DNA of 64,000 nucleotides. It comes from Euphorbia lathyris. Taxonomy: Eukaryota > Streptophyta > Magnoliopsida > Malpighiales > Euphorbiaceae. This document shows, in pieces, positions 46,237 through 57,179 of the stretch. The position numbers and the translations under genes were made by a program. The notes under the pieces were generated by a model. That model made no database searches. It had not been told where the DNA came from and worked only from the letters and a program-made list of their open reading frames with translations. Position 1 is the first letter of the stretch; every line of letters starts with the position of its first letter. Location of the stretch: assembly GCF_963576675.1 (NCBI RefSeq), contig NC_088915.1, positions 749,001 through 813,000 on the forward strand, written 5' to 3'.

Positions 46237-47604
46237 CTATTCAGAATCTGTAAATTCTTGATCATCGTCCTCATCGTCGGTTTTAAATTCTTCATCATCG
46301 TCCTCGTCAGTGTAAGCATCAACTAAAGGGTCATAGAAAAACTCAATATTCAAACACTTATCCAAAATATCACCTTTGAGTATCACATTCCAACATCCTG
46401 CAATGTTGAGATGAGAAAGGGATGTGCAGTTAGTAAGTATGGCTTCAAGACCCAATTTTGCAAAAGAACCACAACACATCTCAAGTTTCTTTAGACCAGG
46501 CATTGTATTTGCTATCACCATAGCCTCACTATCATCAACTTTCTTAAACATCGCATAGCTCAAGTTTCTTCTCAGGTCAATTAGGGCTTTACAATTGTTC
46601 CCAAATTCTCCAATCCCTTTGCTAGTGATATTAAAACAAAAACTAATGTCTAACACACTTAAATTCACTAGTGAATTACCATGTCTTTCCACCATTTTGT
46701 CCGTCACTTCACTCATTGGAATTTTTAGCACCTTCAAGTTTGTCCCCCTACAAATACAGAAAACAGATAGATTCATGTAAGTAAATGTTTATGTTCAAGA
46801 GAAAGAAATGAATCCACAAAGTTAAAATCTAATTTTTCCTTATTAGACAAATGTTAATTTTCAGCACTTCACTCATTGAAATTTTTAGCACCTTTAGGTT
46901 TCCCCCTACAGATACAGAAAACATAAAACATATAGATAGATTCATGTATGTAAATCAAATGTTTATGTCTAGGAGAAAGAAAAGAATCTATAAAGTCAAA
47001 ATCTAATTTTTCCTTATTAGGGAATAACTTTAATTCAAAGATAAAATATAAGGAAAGTCTAAAATATGCCAAAATTAGTTTAAATATATTCTTTTTCAAC
47101 ATTAAACCAAATGAACAATCGATTGCCTATCTCTGAAATTAAAATGGATTTTTCTTGACTGTCATAATATCAATAAAGATATCTCAAATCAAAGGAACCA
47201 TTTTTAAACATTCAAACAGCACAAAAAAATAGGAAAACATTTTTATTCGATTACCAGTTAGCGAAGCCAGGATTTCCAAGCTTGGTAGCAGAGACCAACC
47301 GAAATGAACCTCTATTGCGCTTCATAAGCTTAATGGCCGCCCTATCAACATCTTCTATAGAACGGTTCCGTTTCTGGCACCAGCCCTCGATGTTGATTTC
47401 AGACCAACAATAAGGTCCTGAAACACATGTTAACCAATTTTTGCAGATTAATGAAACCAGTCCTACTCTTTCTTCTATCGAGATTCGGATGAGTATGAAA
47501 GCTAGTATATCTGGATTCAGATCCTCCCACAGGGGTGAGGAAGATGAAGACCTTTTGGATATTTCAACATTATTTTCTTTCTTCTTCACACCCAAATTTG
47601 CCAT
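46237..47604 (-). CDS. SKIP1-like F-box/LRR protein, copy 2
   Basis: Exon 1 (47604-47255) and exon 2 (46747-46237) join in phase to give 286 residues; the 507-bp intron splits the same Trp codon as in copy 1. F-box at residues about 25-65 (LWEDLNPDILAFILIRISIE; GLVSLICKNWL), then LRRs (LSVLDISFCFNITSKGIGEF; GLKKLEMCCGS; LSHLNIAGCWN), then an acidic tail rich in Asp/Glu (last 30 residues). It shares most residues with copy 1 at 26863-27877 and is the more complete of the pair. A TATA-like TATAAAAA lies about 65 bp upstream of the ATG. It presumably acts as the substrate-binding part of an SCF ligase; target unknown. The intron holds a duplicated splice acceptor. Confidence 0.85.
46705..47030 (-). 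repeat. 160-bp tandem duplication across the intron 3' end and exon 2 start
   Basis: The word ACTTCACTCATTG recurs at 46706 and 46866, and the following ~160 bp match in both units. Each unit includes a polypyrimidine-free TTTTCTGTAT(T/C)TGTAG|GGGG acceptor (intron ends at 46748 and 46906). The upstream copy is two bases shorter after the acceptor, so using it would shift the frame into a nearby stop. Confidence 0.8.
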
Positions 47605-47664
47605 TACAACTAAAATTCATAAACAACTTTTGTCTTGAGGAGCCTTTTTCTATTCCTCCCCTCC

Positions 47665-47676
47665 TTTTTATACATG
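47665..47676 (-). promoter_or_regulatory. TATA box of F-box copy 2
   Basis: Minus-strand ATGTATAAAAAGG about 65 bases before the ATG. Confidence 0.5.
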
Positions 47677-47679
47677 TAC

Positions 47680-48470
47680 TACAACCCTCACATGTCAGGG
47701 TATTTTGGATATTTTTATGATTATTAAGGGGTAAATTTTAACTTTAACTTGAGAGTTCTTCTGAAATAAAATTTGAGTGTTATCAAATAGCAAAATACAT
47801 TTCTCAGTTCTTAAACTTTTTGTAGGTATTATATTTAGTCACTTTACTTCTATGAATTAAGTCCTTAAAACCTTTTTTTTTTTGCTTCGATCCATATTAT
47901 AAGTTTAAAATCAATTAGATACTCAACCTATTCTTTAAAAAGTCAAATAGATCTCTAACCTTGTATTTTATATTTTAGTTGTCAGTTCAATTATTTTATA
48001 TTTTCGATACGATTTTTATCATTATTTTATGATATTTTCAGTCATCATCTCTAGTAATAAAATAAACCTAGTTGATGATATATAGACATTTTTTTTAAAA
48101 TTACTAGGTATAACACTGATTTTGGTTCGATTTAACGGAATATGTTTTTATTAAAACTTAACTGGTAATCCAAATCTAAAATATTATACTTGAACTAAAA
48201 ATATAAAATAGCTCAGCTAAAATTTATTTCAATTATAAGAGAGATTTAAATAACAGTTTTAACATATGTTAGGAACCTAATCGATGATTTTAAATAATTA
48301 GAAACCTCATTGAGTTTTAATATATAGATTGATGACCTAATTGATGGTTTTAAAAGGCAAAATCTAATATGACTTTTACGCTATAGTTTAGGGGTTGAAT
48401 TTAAAAATTGAAAGGTTTAATTGACTAAAAAAATATCCGACCATTGAAGTTTATCTATTGTAGTGACGAC
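47680..48470. other. AT-rich upstream region
   Basis: Contains repeated AATT(A/G)GA-type low-complexity words. No gene seen. Confidence 0.3.
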
Positions 48471-48474
48471 AAAT

Positions 48475-49625
48475 GCATGTTTTAAGTTTTTTTGGGTGTT
48501 TCGTTTTAATTTTTACGGTATATTAAGTGCACTAAAATTCATCAATTAGGTCAAAAAATTGAAAAATAATTCGTAGAAAAAAACAATAAAAAGCCCGTGA
48601 AAATAACTAAATCAGATTTTTGAGGTCCTAAATGGCCAAATTTGGCCAAAAGAGGGTGGGGGCCACAACCTTGCTATGTGTTTTGACCGTTGGTCCGTTT
48701 CCGATGGGATTAGGTGAACGAAACTTTAAAAGAAATCCTAATTTTGAAACTTGACACTTTTTTCGATCTAATTATTTTGATCTCGAATTAACCCTTATTA
48801 AAGTGCCAAACCAAATTTGATTTTAGATTGAATTGATGCTACCATATATCTATGGGATTAATCAATAAAGAATAAATTGATCGGAACCCGAATATGTAAA
48901 TACACGTTTTAAGGTTTTTCAGGTGCTTTCATTTTTTTCTGTATATTAAGTGCTCTAAAATTAAAAGAGACAAGCTTATTGCCTTAAAGTCAACCATTAA
49001 GTAATTAATTAGGTCAAAAATAAGATTAATGGTTGAAATTCATTAATTAGGTCAAAAAAAGTGAAAAATATTTCGTAGAAAAAAACAATAAAAGCCCATG
49101 AAAATCATTAAATCGTATTTTGAGGTCCTAAACATCCGATTTTGTCTAAAAGATGGTGGGGCCCATAGTTTTGCTGTGGGTTTTGACCGTTGACCCATTT
49201 CCTAACGGATTAGGGGTACGAAACCCTAAACCCTGATTTTGACACTTGACACTTTTTTTGACCTAATTATTTTGATCACGAATTAACCCTGATTAAAGTG
49301 CCCAACCAAATTTGATTTTGGATTGAATTGATCCTACTATGTATCTATGGGCTTAATCAATAAAGAATAAATTCATTCGGGCCAAATATATAAATACACA
49401 TTTTAGGATTTTTTTGGTATATTAAGTGCTCTAAAATTAAAAGTGGTCAGCTTGTTAGATTAAAGTCAACCATTAATTAATGAATTAGATGAAAAACTAA
49501 GATTAATGGTTGAAATTTATTAATTAGGTCAAAAAAATGAAAAATATTTCTTAGAAAAAAACAAAAAACAAAGCGAAAATCACTAAATCGTATTTTTGAG
49601 GTCTTAAAAGAGGGTGAGACCAACC
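48475..49625. repeat. Satellite-like tandem repeat, about 2.3 units
   Basis: Units start near 48480, 48900 and 49391 (GTTTTAAG(G)-TTTTT word) and contain TATTAAGTGC(A/T)CTAAAATT, GAAAAATA(A/T)TTCGTAGAA, TTTTGAGGTCCTAAA, TTTTGACCGTTG and CCAAATTTGATTTT in the same order. The full period is about 490 bp; the first unit lacks about 80 bp present in the second. Confidence 0.8.
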
Positions 49626-52294
49626 GTCTTCTATCATGTCTCTTTATGCTTTTCTTTTGGATGATTGGAAATATCATCTTATCTCTTTTAATGACGTTGT
49701 TGTTTTTTATGTTTGTCTCTCTACGAATAGGGTTGCTCACTAGTAAGTTGTTGTAGCCTATTATATGTCAGAGCTTATATTTTCTATTTAATACCATATT
49801 TTATATTTTCATTTTCTAGTGTTCGGCAACACTATTTTCTTCTCTCCTCCCTTGGTGTAAGGATCCTCACATTGTGGCAGGGAATTTTTGGAAAAGTAAT
49901 AACTTAAAAGTATGTGACCAACTTTGACCGTTAAATTTGATTCTCTCGCCCAAAAAATTTAATAAAATCAATCCATGAAAAACCAAAAATCACAAAAATG
50001 GCATCATTTTGTATAAAAAATTATTTTAACAAAACATAACTATAGATATTCACGGGAATTTATACACGACGAGGAAGAATTTTCACGGAGCGGATATAAT
50101 AATCCTTATCCCTATCACCATTTTGGCTTTGGCGAGAAATTGTCTTCCGTGCCCGTCCCTATCCCTAATTCATCCCTAATTTTTCACTTATTACTAATCC
50201 CCATCGGGTTGGAAACATGTAGTTTTTTTTATAATGTCTGATTACCATCCCTACATACAAATTGATTGGTAACGAAATTTGTGAATGCACAGAGTGCTCT
50301 ATTAATAACAATTGAAATTGACACAATTTCAAACACCAGTGTAAATTGGCTCAACTTGTAAACATTAATGGTATTATTATGTTAGTAATGACGTTAGAGG
50401 TAAAATTACTTTTGCTGGATAATATTAAAAGTATTTTTTGCACTTTATATATATACATATAATCTTATTCACTATTATGAAAAAACATTATTTTTGCTCC
50501 ATTCTCGACATATGTTATGCCACGAGTCAATTCTCATTATGGCGACATATGTTTTGGTGACATTGCGAATAGACATTGTTAAAAAGTTAATTAATTAATA
50601 GATTAATACATTTTTTGTCCTTATACTTGTTTCAAAAAATCAATTAGTCCTTTATATTTGGAAAAAAATTTAGTAACCCATGAATTTGCTTAAATTGACC
50701 AATTGACTTTTTGAAAGGTACATATTAGCTATCTAACCTAGATTAAAGTGTAAACATTTCAACTTTTTCAGAAAAATTATTTACATTGTTAAAAGGGTTA
50801 ATAGATTTTAAACAAGTTAAATTGGTAAAAATATTCTAAAACTATAAAAAAGCAATTGAATTTTTTTTAGATAAGTATAAGAGGTTAGGTATCTTAAGCT
50901 TTAATTATTAATTACATTCCCTTATATAATGTTCAATTGTGAGCAACTTTCGAAATCCCTAATTATTAACTCTTTTATTTTAATGAATATCTTTCACAAT
51001 TCTATCTTATCTTTCTTGTTTCTTTCCTCTCTCTCATCCCTCTTGTTCTCCTCTCTTTTTTCTCATCGTTTCTGTTGAATTAGGGATTCTTTTTCCAATC
51101 AACATTCAAAATTTATTTACGTATATACATCAATTTTAATCATGGAATTGGGATGCCGTAAAGGGATTAGTTTATCAATCTTCCATTATCCAAAGCTTTT
51201 CATCAAAAAAAATTATTATGAGGAAAGTTGGTATGTTATTACTAATGGACGTATGAGGAATCTCATTCTTATAGATTGGATCTGTAGAGGACTAGAATGG
51301 AAGAGGTAAACTTGACACATAGGAACCAATTGCAGCCTGTCTCCATACTTCTATCAAATTCAAGTGGATATCTTGAGTTGTATAATTAATGAAAGAAAAA
51401 CCTAACTAATGATATCATTGTTATTGTTTAACTAAATGTTAAATGTGGTTTAATGTTTTTTTTATCTGAATCCATTATTATTAGGCAAATTAGAAAGAGA
51501 TGTGGTGTGGTTTGGGTATGGTAAGTAGACATGTGGTGAAGAAGTTTTGTGATGAAAAACACGTACATGGAAGATGTGGAGTGCTCTGGATATTTAGCAA
51601 TTCTTGAAGGAGGACACGTATATGTGATGAGAAGACACATGCATGGAAGATGTGGAGTGCTCTAAATAAGTTGAGAAACTAAGAGTAAGGCTATATATAA
51701 AGCCTTACTCTGTATCTTGTAAACCAACTCTGAATCTAATTCTCTTTCTTCTTCTTTTTTCTGTTTTTGTTTGAGATTTTGTTATAGTATCTGAGCAAAT
51801 ATATTCCCCATACAAATCTTATTTCTCATCGGTTTTGCATTCTTCAAACTTGATTCATGTTTTTTGTCTACCATCTTTCTTTCAAAAATGTCTTACATTG
51901 CCGTAGTAGCTAGAGAAAATTGCGACAATAAGGATAACAATCTTAATCAATAATGAAATCAATATCAAAATCGAGGAGGCAATCCGCATTTAGGAGGTAA
52001 TGGAATCAGAATTTTATAAATAGTTAGGACAGTTCAGAACTCAAAAGAAACACAAAAATCTGAAAAAACTTTAATTTTTTGGGTTCCCATATTTACAGCC
52101 TTGTAAATAAAAACCCACAAATTCCTATTTTTAGGGTTAATTTAGTTTTCCAATACATAAAACTTGTCGATGCTTGCATATTTAAATACTTAAATGTATA
52201 GAGTCATTATATATTGTTATATTTTCAATACAAATAAATGGTTATTTTAGAATTAAGATTTTTTTTATTGAAAATATAAGAATAATTAATGCTT
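49626..52294. other. Intergenic region with possible LTR remnant
   Basis: 51540-51660 repeats ATGGAAGATGTGGAGTGCTC. Around 51690-51790 CTATATATAAAGCC, a C/T-rich stretch and ATAGTATCTGAGCA resemble the end of an LTR plus a decayed initiator-Met primer site. 50040-50220 resembles a small dispersed repeat. No gene recognised. Confidence 0.35.
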
Positions 52295-53749
52295 ATATAC
52301 AACCCTAAGGGCTCAGTGCCGTGTTTGCTGAATTCTGTACGGGGATTGGCCTGGAGGTGGGTAATGGTAGATCTATTAGCTTCTGGTATGACACCTGGAT
52401 TGGTGATAAACCGCTGATTGATGTGTGTAATGCCCCTCCGTCGGCTGATCTCCTTTCCTGGAAAATTGCTGATGTGGTGGACTCAGAGGGAGACTGGATC
52501 TGGTCAAAGTTCGACTCTTTCTTTAGTCTGGAGACCCTTCTTAACATTAGAGGAGTGAAGATTAGCAATCAAGAGGAGGATAAGGATAGACATTGTTGGG
52601 CCTTGACGAATAATGGTACTTATTCTTGTAAATCGGCCTATGAAGCTTTTACCCCTAATAGGGCTGATCCTCCCTTGGAGATTTGGAAGTCCATATGGTC
52701 CCTCAAGATCCCTTACCGTATCAGGAGCTTCCTTTGGCTGGGTATCAAAGACAGGCTCCTTACGAATGCAGATAGGCACATAAGGCACTTGACTGAGTCT
52801 AGTGCCTGTAGTAGATGCAGAGGCAATGTGGAAACCTTGTGCCATGCCTTGAGGGATTGCCCAAATAGTAAGAAGATCTGGGAAGGGATCCTCCCTCATC
52901 ACATCCTCCCTTCCTTCATGGCCTTTTCTGAAGGGGACTGGTTCTCTCAAGGAGCCAAGGGGAACTTGCTGGCCAACATGGAGCACGGTGCCATCCTCTT
53001 TGCTATTACTTGTCACCAAATCTGGAAGTGGAGGAATGAAGAATTATTTGCGGGTAAGGCTGTCCTTATTCCTGATTTACTGTTTTTCTTCTCGAAGAAG
53101 CTCTTTGTTATTACTAAAGGCTTTGAAAGAGATTCCCTTGTTCGCCCCTCCCCAGATAAAGAGATCCTGCTAGTTGGCTGGAGTAAGCCTAGAGAAGGGT
53201 TTGCTAAGTTGAATACTGATGGCTCCTGCCTTAGCAATGGCAGAATTGCTACTGGAGGAGTTCTTCGGGATGCTGGTGGCAATTGGATGGCGGGGTTTAC
53301 CCATAACTTGGGGACGGGCTCCTCCTTTTCTGCGGAGCTCTGGGGTATCTTGTCAGGTATTAAACTCGCCATTCGCATGGGTGTTAAAAAGCTCTCGGTG
53401 GAATCTGATAATCTGGAGGCTATTAACAGGATTTCAGATAGCCAGGCTGTTTGTCTGAAGAGCCAGAATCTCATCAAAGCTATTTTGAGGCTTCGTCCTT
53501 CCTTTGAGTATCTTAATTTCTCCCATATTTTTAGGGAGCAAAACCGCGTGGCGGATCGCTTAGCAGCTGCTGGGCATGGGAGAATGTTAGGTGTTTCTAC
53601 CCTATCTGTTCCTCCTTCTTTTCTTTTGCCTTCTCTCCTAGAGGATAGGATTGGAGTCAGCCTTCCTAGACTGATCCCGGTGTAGGTTTTTTGTTGGTTT
53701 TGTTTTTTTCCTTTCCTTTCTTACCAAAAAAAATATACAACCCTAAGGG
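52295..53749 (+). mobile_element. 5'-truncated LINE with perfect 17-bp target duplication
   Basis: ATATACAACCCTAAGGG occurs at 52295-52311 and 53733-53749. Between them lies the C-terminal part of a plant LINE ORF2, a short 3' UTR and an A run (53725-53732). The element inserted into the dispersed-repeat family represented at 24098-24590. Confidence 0.9.
52312..53685 (+). CDS. LINE ORF2 C-terminal part: zf-RVT and RNase H
   Basis: About 457 codons are open from the insertion point to TAG 53685. It opens in the thumb region after RT (VGNGRSISFWYDTWIGDKPL), continues with the zf-RVT segment (CSRCRGNVETLCHALRDC, about residues 165-182) and ends with an RNase H domain: the DGS aspartate, AELWGILSGIKLA, VESDN, and HIFREQNRVADRLAAAGHG. 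There is no RT catalytic core, so it is not autonomous. No stops interrupt it, in line with a young insertion. There is no start codon of its own except an incidental GTG at 52321. Confidence 0.85.
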   Translation, partial: LSAVFAEFCTGIGLEVGNGRSISFWYDTWIGDKPLIDVCNAPPSADLLSWKIADVVDSEGDWIWSKFDSFFSLETLLNIRGVKISNQEEDKDRHCWALTNNGTYSCKSAYEAFTPNRADPPLEIWKSIWSLKIPYRIRSFLWLGIKDRLLTNADRHIRHLTESSACSRCRGNVETLCHALRDCPNSKKIWEGILPHHILPSFMAFSEGDWFSQGAKGNLLANMEHGAILFAITCHQIWKWRNEELFAGKAVLIPDLLFFFSKKLFVITKGFERDSLVRPSPDKEILLVGWSKPREGFAKLNTDGSCLSNGRIATGGVLRDAGGNWMAGFTHNLGTGSSFSAELWGILSGIKLAIRMGVKKLSVESDNLEAINRISDSQAVCLKSQNLIKAILRLRPSFEYLNFSHIFREQNRVADRLAAAGHGRMLGVSTLSVPPSFLLPSLLEDRIGVSLPRLIPV

Positions 53750-53759
53750 TTGTATATAT

Positions 53760-54135
53760 CATTTGCCTTTTTTTTATATCCATTTTGATAATGATTTTTG
53801 GTGGCTGCATTTGAATTGTCAAAACACTAGATAATGATTTTTGGTGGCTGCATTTGAATCGTTACACTCTATTATTATTTAGTGTTTTAACGTTAAAACA
53901 CTAAATAATAATAGAGTGTAATTTTAATTGGACTTTGTTATGCTTTAATTTTATTAGAGTGTAATTTTAATTGGGCTTCTTTCTGTGTATAAATTATTTT
54001 TCAACCAACTTCATTATTATTGTGATAATGACGGACTATCCTTTATCAATGAATGGATTTGGTATTGTTGTGTTTTAACTTGATCTATTAAATTGTCAAG
54101 TAAACTTCAAAGAAGCGTGTAACTTGATCTAGGCT
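53760..54135 (+). repeat. Dispersed repeat related to 24098-24590
   Basis: Same ordered words as the first copy. It differs by an internal duplication of GATTTTTGGTGGCTGCATTTG (two copies, about 53787 and 53837) and by a 60-bp palindrome. Confidence 0.65.
53862..53921. repeat. Perfect 60-bp palindrome
   Basis: Two 30-base arms, 53862-53891 and 53892-53921, are exact reverse complements with no spacer. Confidence 0.95.
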
Positions 54136-54139
54136 GGCA

Positions 54140-55835
54140 CCCCCGAAGAGAACCCCGGGAACCCGAACCAAATTAAATAAATAAAAAATCATTAATGAAT
54201 AACGAATGAAAGAAATGATCTAACAGAACCGAAAATACAGCATTACAAATGTCTTGTAAAATGAATTCCTGACAGAAAGGCGGGGCACAATTCCACCATA
54301 TGATGTTCTGAGCCGTAACCCCATGTCTGGCTAGCAGGTCCGCAGCCTTGTTACCCTCCCGATATATGTGGGTGGTGTTGAAACACCTTTCCACATGATT
54401 TTGATTTTACAAAATTATTCCCATAATTAAAACAATTAAATTTAAGTGCTTTGATTTAATTGTACTAATGTGTTTGTTTAAGGTTGAGTAAGTTAACTAA
54501 CAAGAACAGGAACTGAAAGTCTATAAAAGGAAGACAGAACAAAGTCAGCATAAGCAAGACACACAGCAGAAACTGAGTGGAATCCAACTCAGCTTTAGGA
54601 AAGAAATGTCTTCTTCAGAAAAGCTTGAAGGCGAAGCCGCTGAGTCAAGCTGAGTAATAATCAAGTCAGCGTCAATGATCCGTCAACTTAGCAGACAAGG
54701 TCTGACACAAACCAGAAGTCTTGAAAATCCGTTTTAAGGACCTTTTCGAGATGCATGGACCATCTGACTTTTGGCAAGAAGACAAACCTGGCGCAAGAAG
54801 ACAAACCTGGCAAATCTGGCTCCTGCTAAAAACAGAAGACAGGATTGGCCTGCAGCTTTGGAAGCTGACCACGTGATGACGAAGAAGACCGTTCTTCCCA
54901 CAACGACTATGTCGGAATTCAAATCATTGGCACCCCAAAAATTGCTATAAATAGGCCAAATCACCACTTGGATCAAATACAAGACACACATACAAACAAG
55001 CAAAATTTCACTAAGTGATAATCCAAAATAGAAGCTGTCTGAAAAGAAAAAGCAAGCTCTTACACCAAACTCCAATCATTGTGTAAAAGTCTAGAGTGAT
55101 TTTATTCGTCTAAAGTGTTCTTTATTTAGTGAGAACAATTTTTATATCATTTGTAAAAGGTTAGAAGAGTGAAGCTGAGTACTCGGTTATAGTACTCAGT
55201 GGTAGAGAGAAGCTGAGTACTCGGTTATAGTATTCAGTGGTAGATAGGATTAAGTAGACGAATAGAGGATGGTACAGTTGCATAATCAGTTGCTATTGTA
55301 AACGGTTTGTGCTCTACCTTTAAAGAGCTCAGTAGAGGATTGAAAAAGCTCAGAAGGATTCCGGGGACTGGACGTAGGCGGAGAGGCCGAACCAGGATAA
55401 GGCTGCTGAGTAAACTCTAACCCTTTCTCTTGATATATATATATATATATATATATAAATATATATATATATGTTGCTTGCTTGCTTAAAATAACTTAGT
55501 AAATTATCTGTACAAACTGAAGCTGAGTAATCTGAGTGCTGAGTTGGAAACTGACTTGAGTGTTACTTCCCAACTCACAACTGAAACAGCTCTAGTCAGC
55601 ATCGGATTAAAGCTGTCTCACATCACACTCAGCCTTGCTGACCCAAAACTGAGTTAAACTATCAAACATTCAATTAAGTCAGCATTATTAAGTGAAAAAG
55701 TTAGATTAGTTCCTAACCCCCCTTTGGAACTAATCCTATTACATTACACGGGACCAACAGGTGGCAATGATATCCATAGAAGTACATTGGTATAAGCATT
55801 TGAGCCAGAGTTGTCTAACCTTCCAAGGGACTGTG
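54140..55835 (-). pseudogene. RNase H domain relic of a LINE, split by a solo LTR
   Basis: On the minus strand the 55835-55760 segment encodes LHTVPWKVRQLWLKC and ends in DIIAT; after the solo LTR is removed the frame continues into HIYREGNKAADLLARHGVTA at 54370-54310 and a further 40 codons. The split falls exactly in the 5-bp duplication. The layout matches the RNase H end of the ORF at 11080-12072. The upstream portion is cut off by an Angela-like LTR at 55836. Confidence 0.8.
54376..55759 (+). mobile_element. Solo LTR of a SIRE-like copia element
   Basis: 1384 bp with TGTTG...CAACA ends and an exact GGTGG duplication on both sides (54371-54375 and 55760-55764). CTATAAATAGG (about 54944) is a likely TATA box. 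The sequence is full of CTCAGC/GCTGAGT words like the SIRE fragment at 1-1973. No interior remains, so the element was reduced by LTR-LTR recombination. An (AT)n run lies at 55434-55474. Confidence 0.8.
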
Positions 55836-56350
55836 TGTAGGAAAATAGACAAGCTTAAGAGTAGCGGAATAATAAAATTTTATCTATTTTATCTATTTCC
55901 CTTTTTCCAAGATCTGTTAATTGTTATTTCATATAAAGAGGGATAGAAAATAATACATTCGGTGAAGAACTATCTACGGTTGCAAACCAAGTGCCCACAA
56001 CTTCTTATTATCAATCCGTGAGCAACGAACGTTTTTGTTCAACACAGAAAAACAAAACTAATCAGTAATCAACCTTTAAAGTATAGCAATCGCAATGATT
56101 GCCTCTAACAGAAATTTCGGCCCCCTATATTGTGTCTCACTAATTACATTTTCGTCCTCCGATTCCAAGTCCCATATGCGACCCATTAGGTTCTTTATTG
56201 CCACTAGCCGTATATATCCTTTGAAATTATTCATCACGATTAATGCCAACATATATATAACGGAATACCGTCGCGAGCTGTTACTAGCAGAACCTATGAT
56301 ATTCCCCAGAGCAATAACTGACGTTAACCTTTCTGCATTAGTAACGGAAT
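55836..56350 (-). repeat. Truncated Angela-like LTR (reverse orientation)
   Basis: In reverse it matches the 3' part of the LTRs at 32051-33646 and 39639-41494: ATCCCTCTTTATATGAAATA, AGAAGTTGTGGGCACTT, GAACCTAATGGGTC and TACGGCTAG are in the same order, with internal deletions and high divergence. The TG/CA end lies at 55836. The other end is not found, so no target duplication can be shown. Confidence 0.7.
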
Positions 56351-56580
56351 AAAAGTTTTGTGCAATAAAAGTTTTGTTGTAAAAAATTGTGACAAAAAAA
56401 ATTTCATTTAGTTTCCAATGTATCATAACAAGCAATTGTTGTTGCAAAAAATGCAAATTCGTTGCTGAAAATATGTTTCGTAACAATATGCTTCGTTGCC
56501 AAAAATCAATTTTCTTGTAAATGTTAATTGACATACTGTACTTCTTTTCAAATTACACTCTTTCAAGATTATTATTTTTT

Positions 56581-57077
56581 GGAAAAAGTACGAAAAAAAT
56601 GCATGTGGTTTGTCCATTTTACAAACAGAGGCATGTGGTTTAAAAGTCTGTGGTATGTTTTATTTACAAAACAAAGTATTACAGTTACATAGTTAAGTTC
56701 TGATTAGAACCAAATGCATTTTTATCTTAAAAAAATTATTCTTACATATAAAAAAACAACTTCCTAAATAGAAACAATAAATAATATGGTGAAATTTTAC
56801 GTTTTTTACAAACCTGACAGTTTATGAACTAAATTGATATTTAAATTTATTTTACACAATTGCAATTTAAATTTGGGATCTGTGTTTTGTTAATATATAG
56901 ATATAATTAAAAAATATTAAAAAATACTCTTGATTTTCATCAATTACTTAAAAGCTTAATTTTAAATACTTTATTTTATAAAAAAACATACCACATACCT
57001 CTATTTACAAACTTTTAAACTACAGACATTCATTTGTAAATAAAGCAAACCACTAGCATTTTTTTCGTACTTTGCCC
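56581..57077. mobile_element. Mutator-type MITE
   Basis: 497 bp with imperfect terminal inverted repeats (GGAAAAAGTACGAAAAAAAT and its counterpart ending CGTACTTTGCCC). A 9-bp duplication TTATTTTTT flanks it (56572-56580 and 57078-57086). No ORF. Confidence 0.7.
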
Positions 57078-57179
57078 TTATTTTTTCAAGATTTTTAAAC
57101 ATAAGCAATTTTATCTTCTATTTACCAAATTTTTTTAATAGGCTGAGTTGATTATTATTTTAATGTTTTCTTTCCTTCT

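Noticed and set aside
48475..49625. CRISPR-like array
   Set aside because: Units are ~490 bp with no short repeat/spacer pattern, and the organism is a plant.
56076..56534. 152-codon minus-strand frame
   Set aside because: It lies mostly within the truncated Angela-like LTR and has no protein signature.
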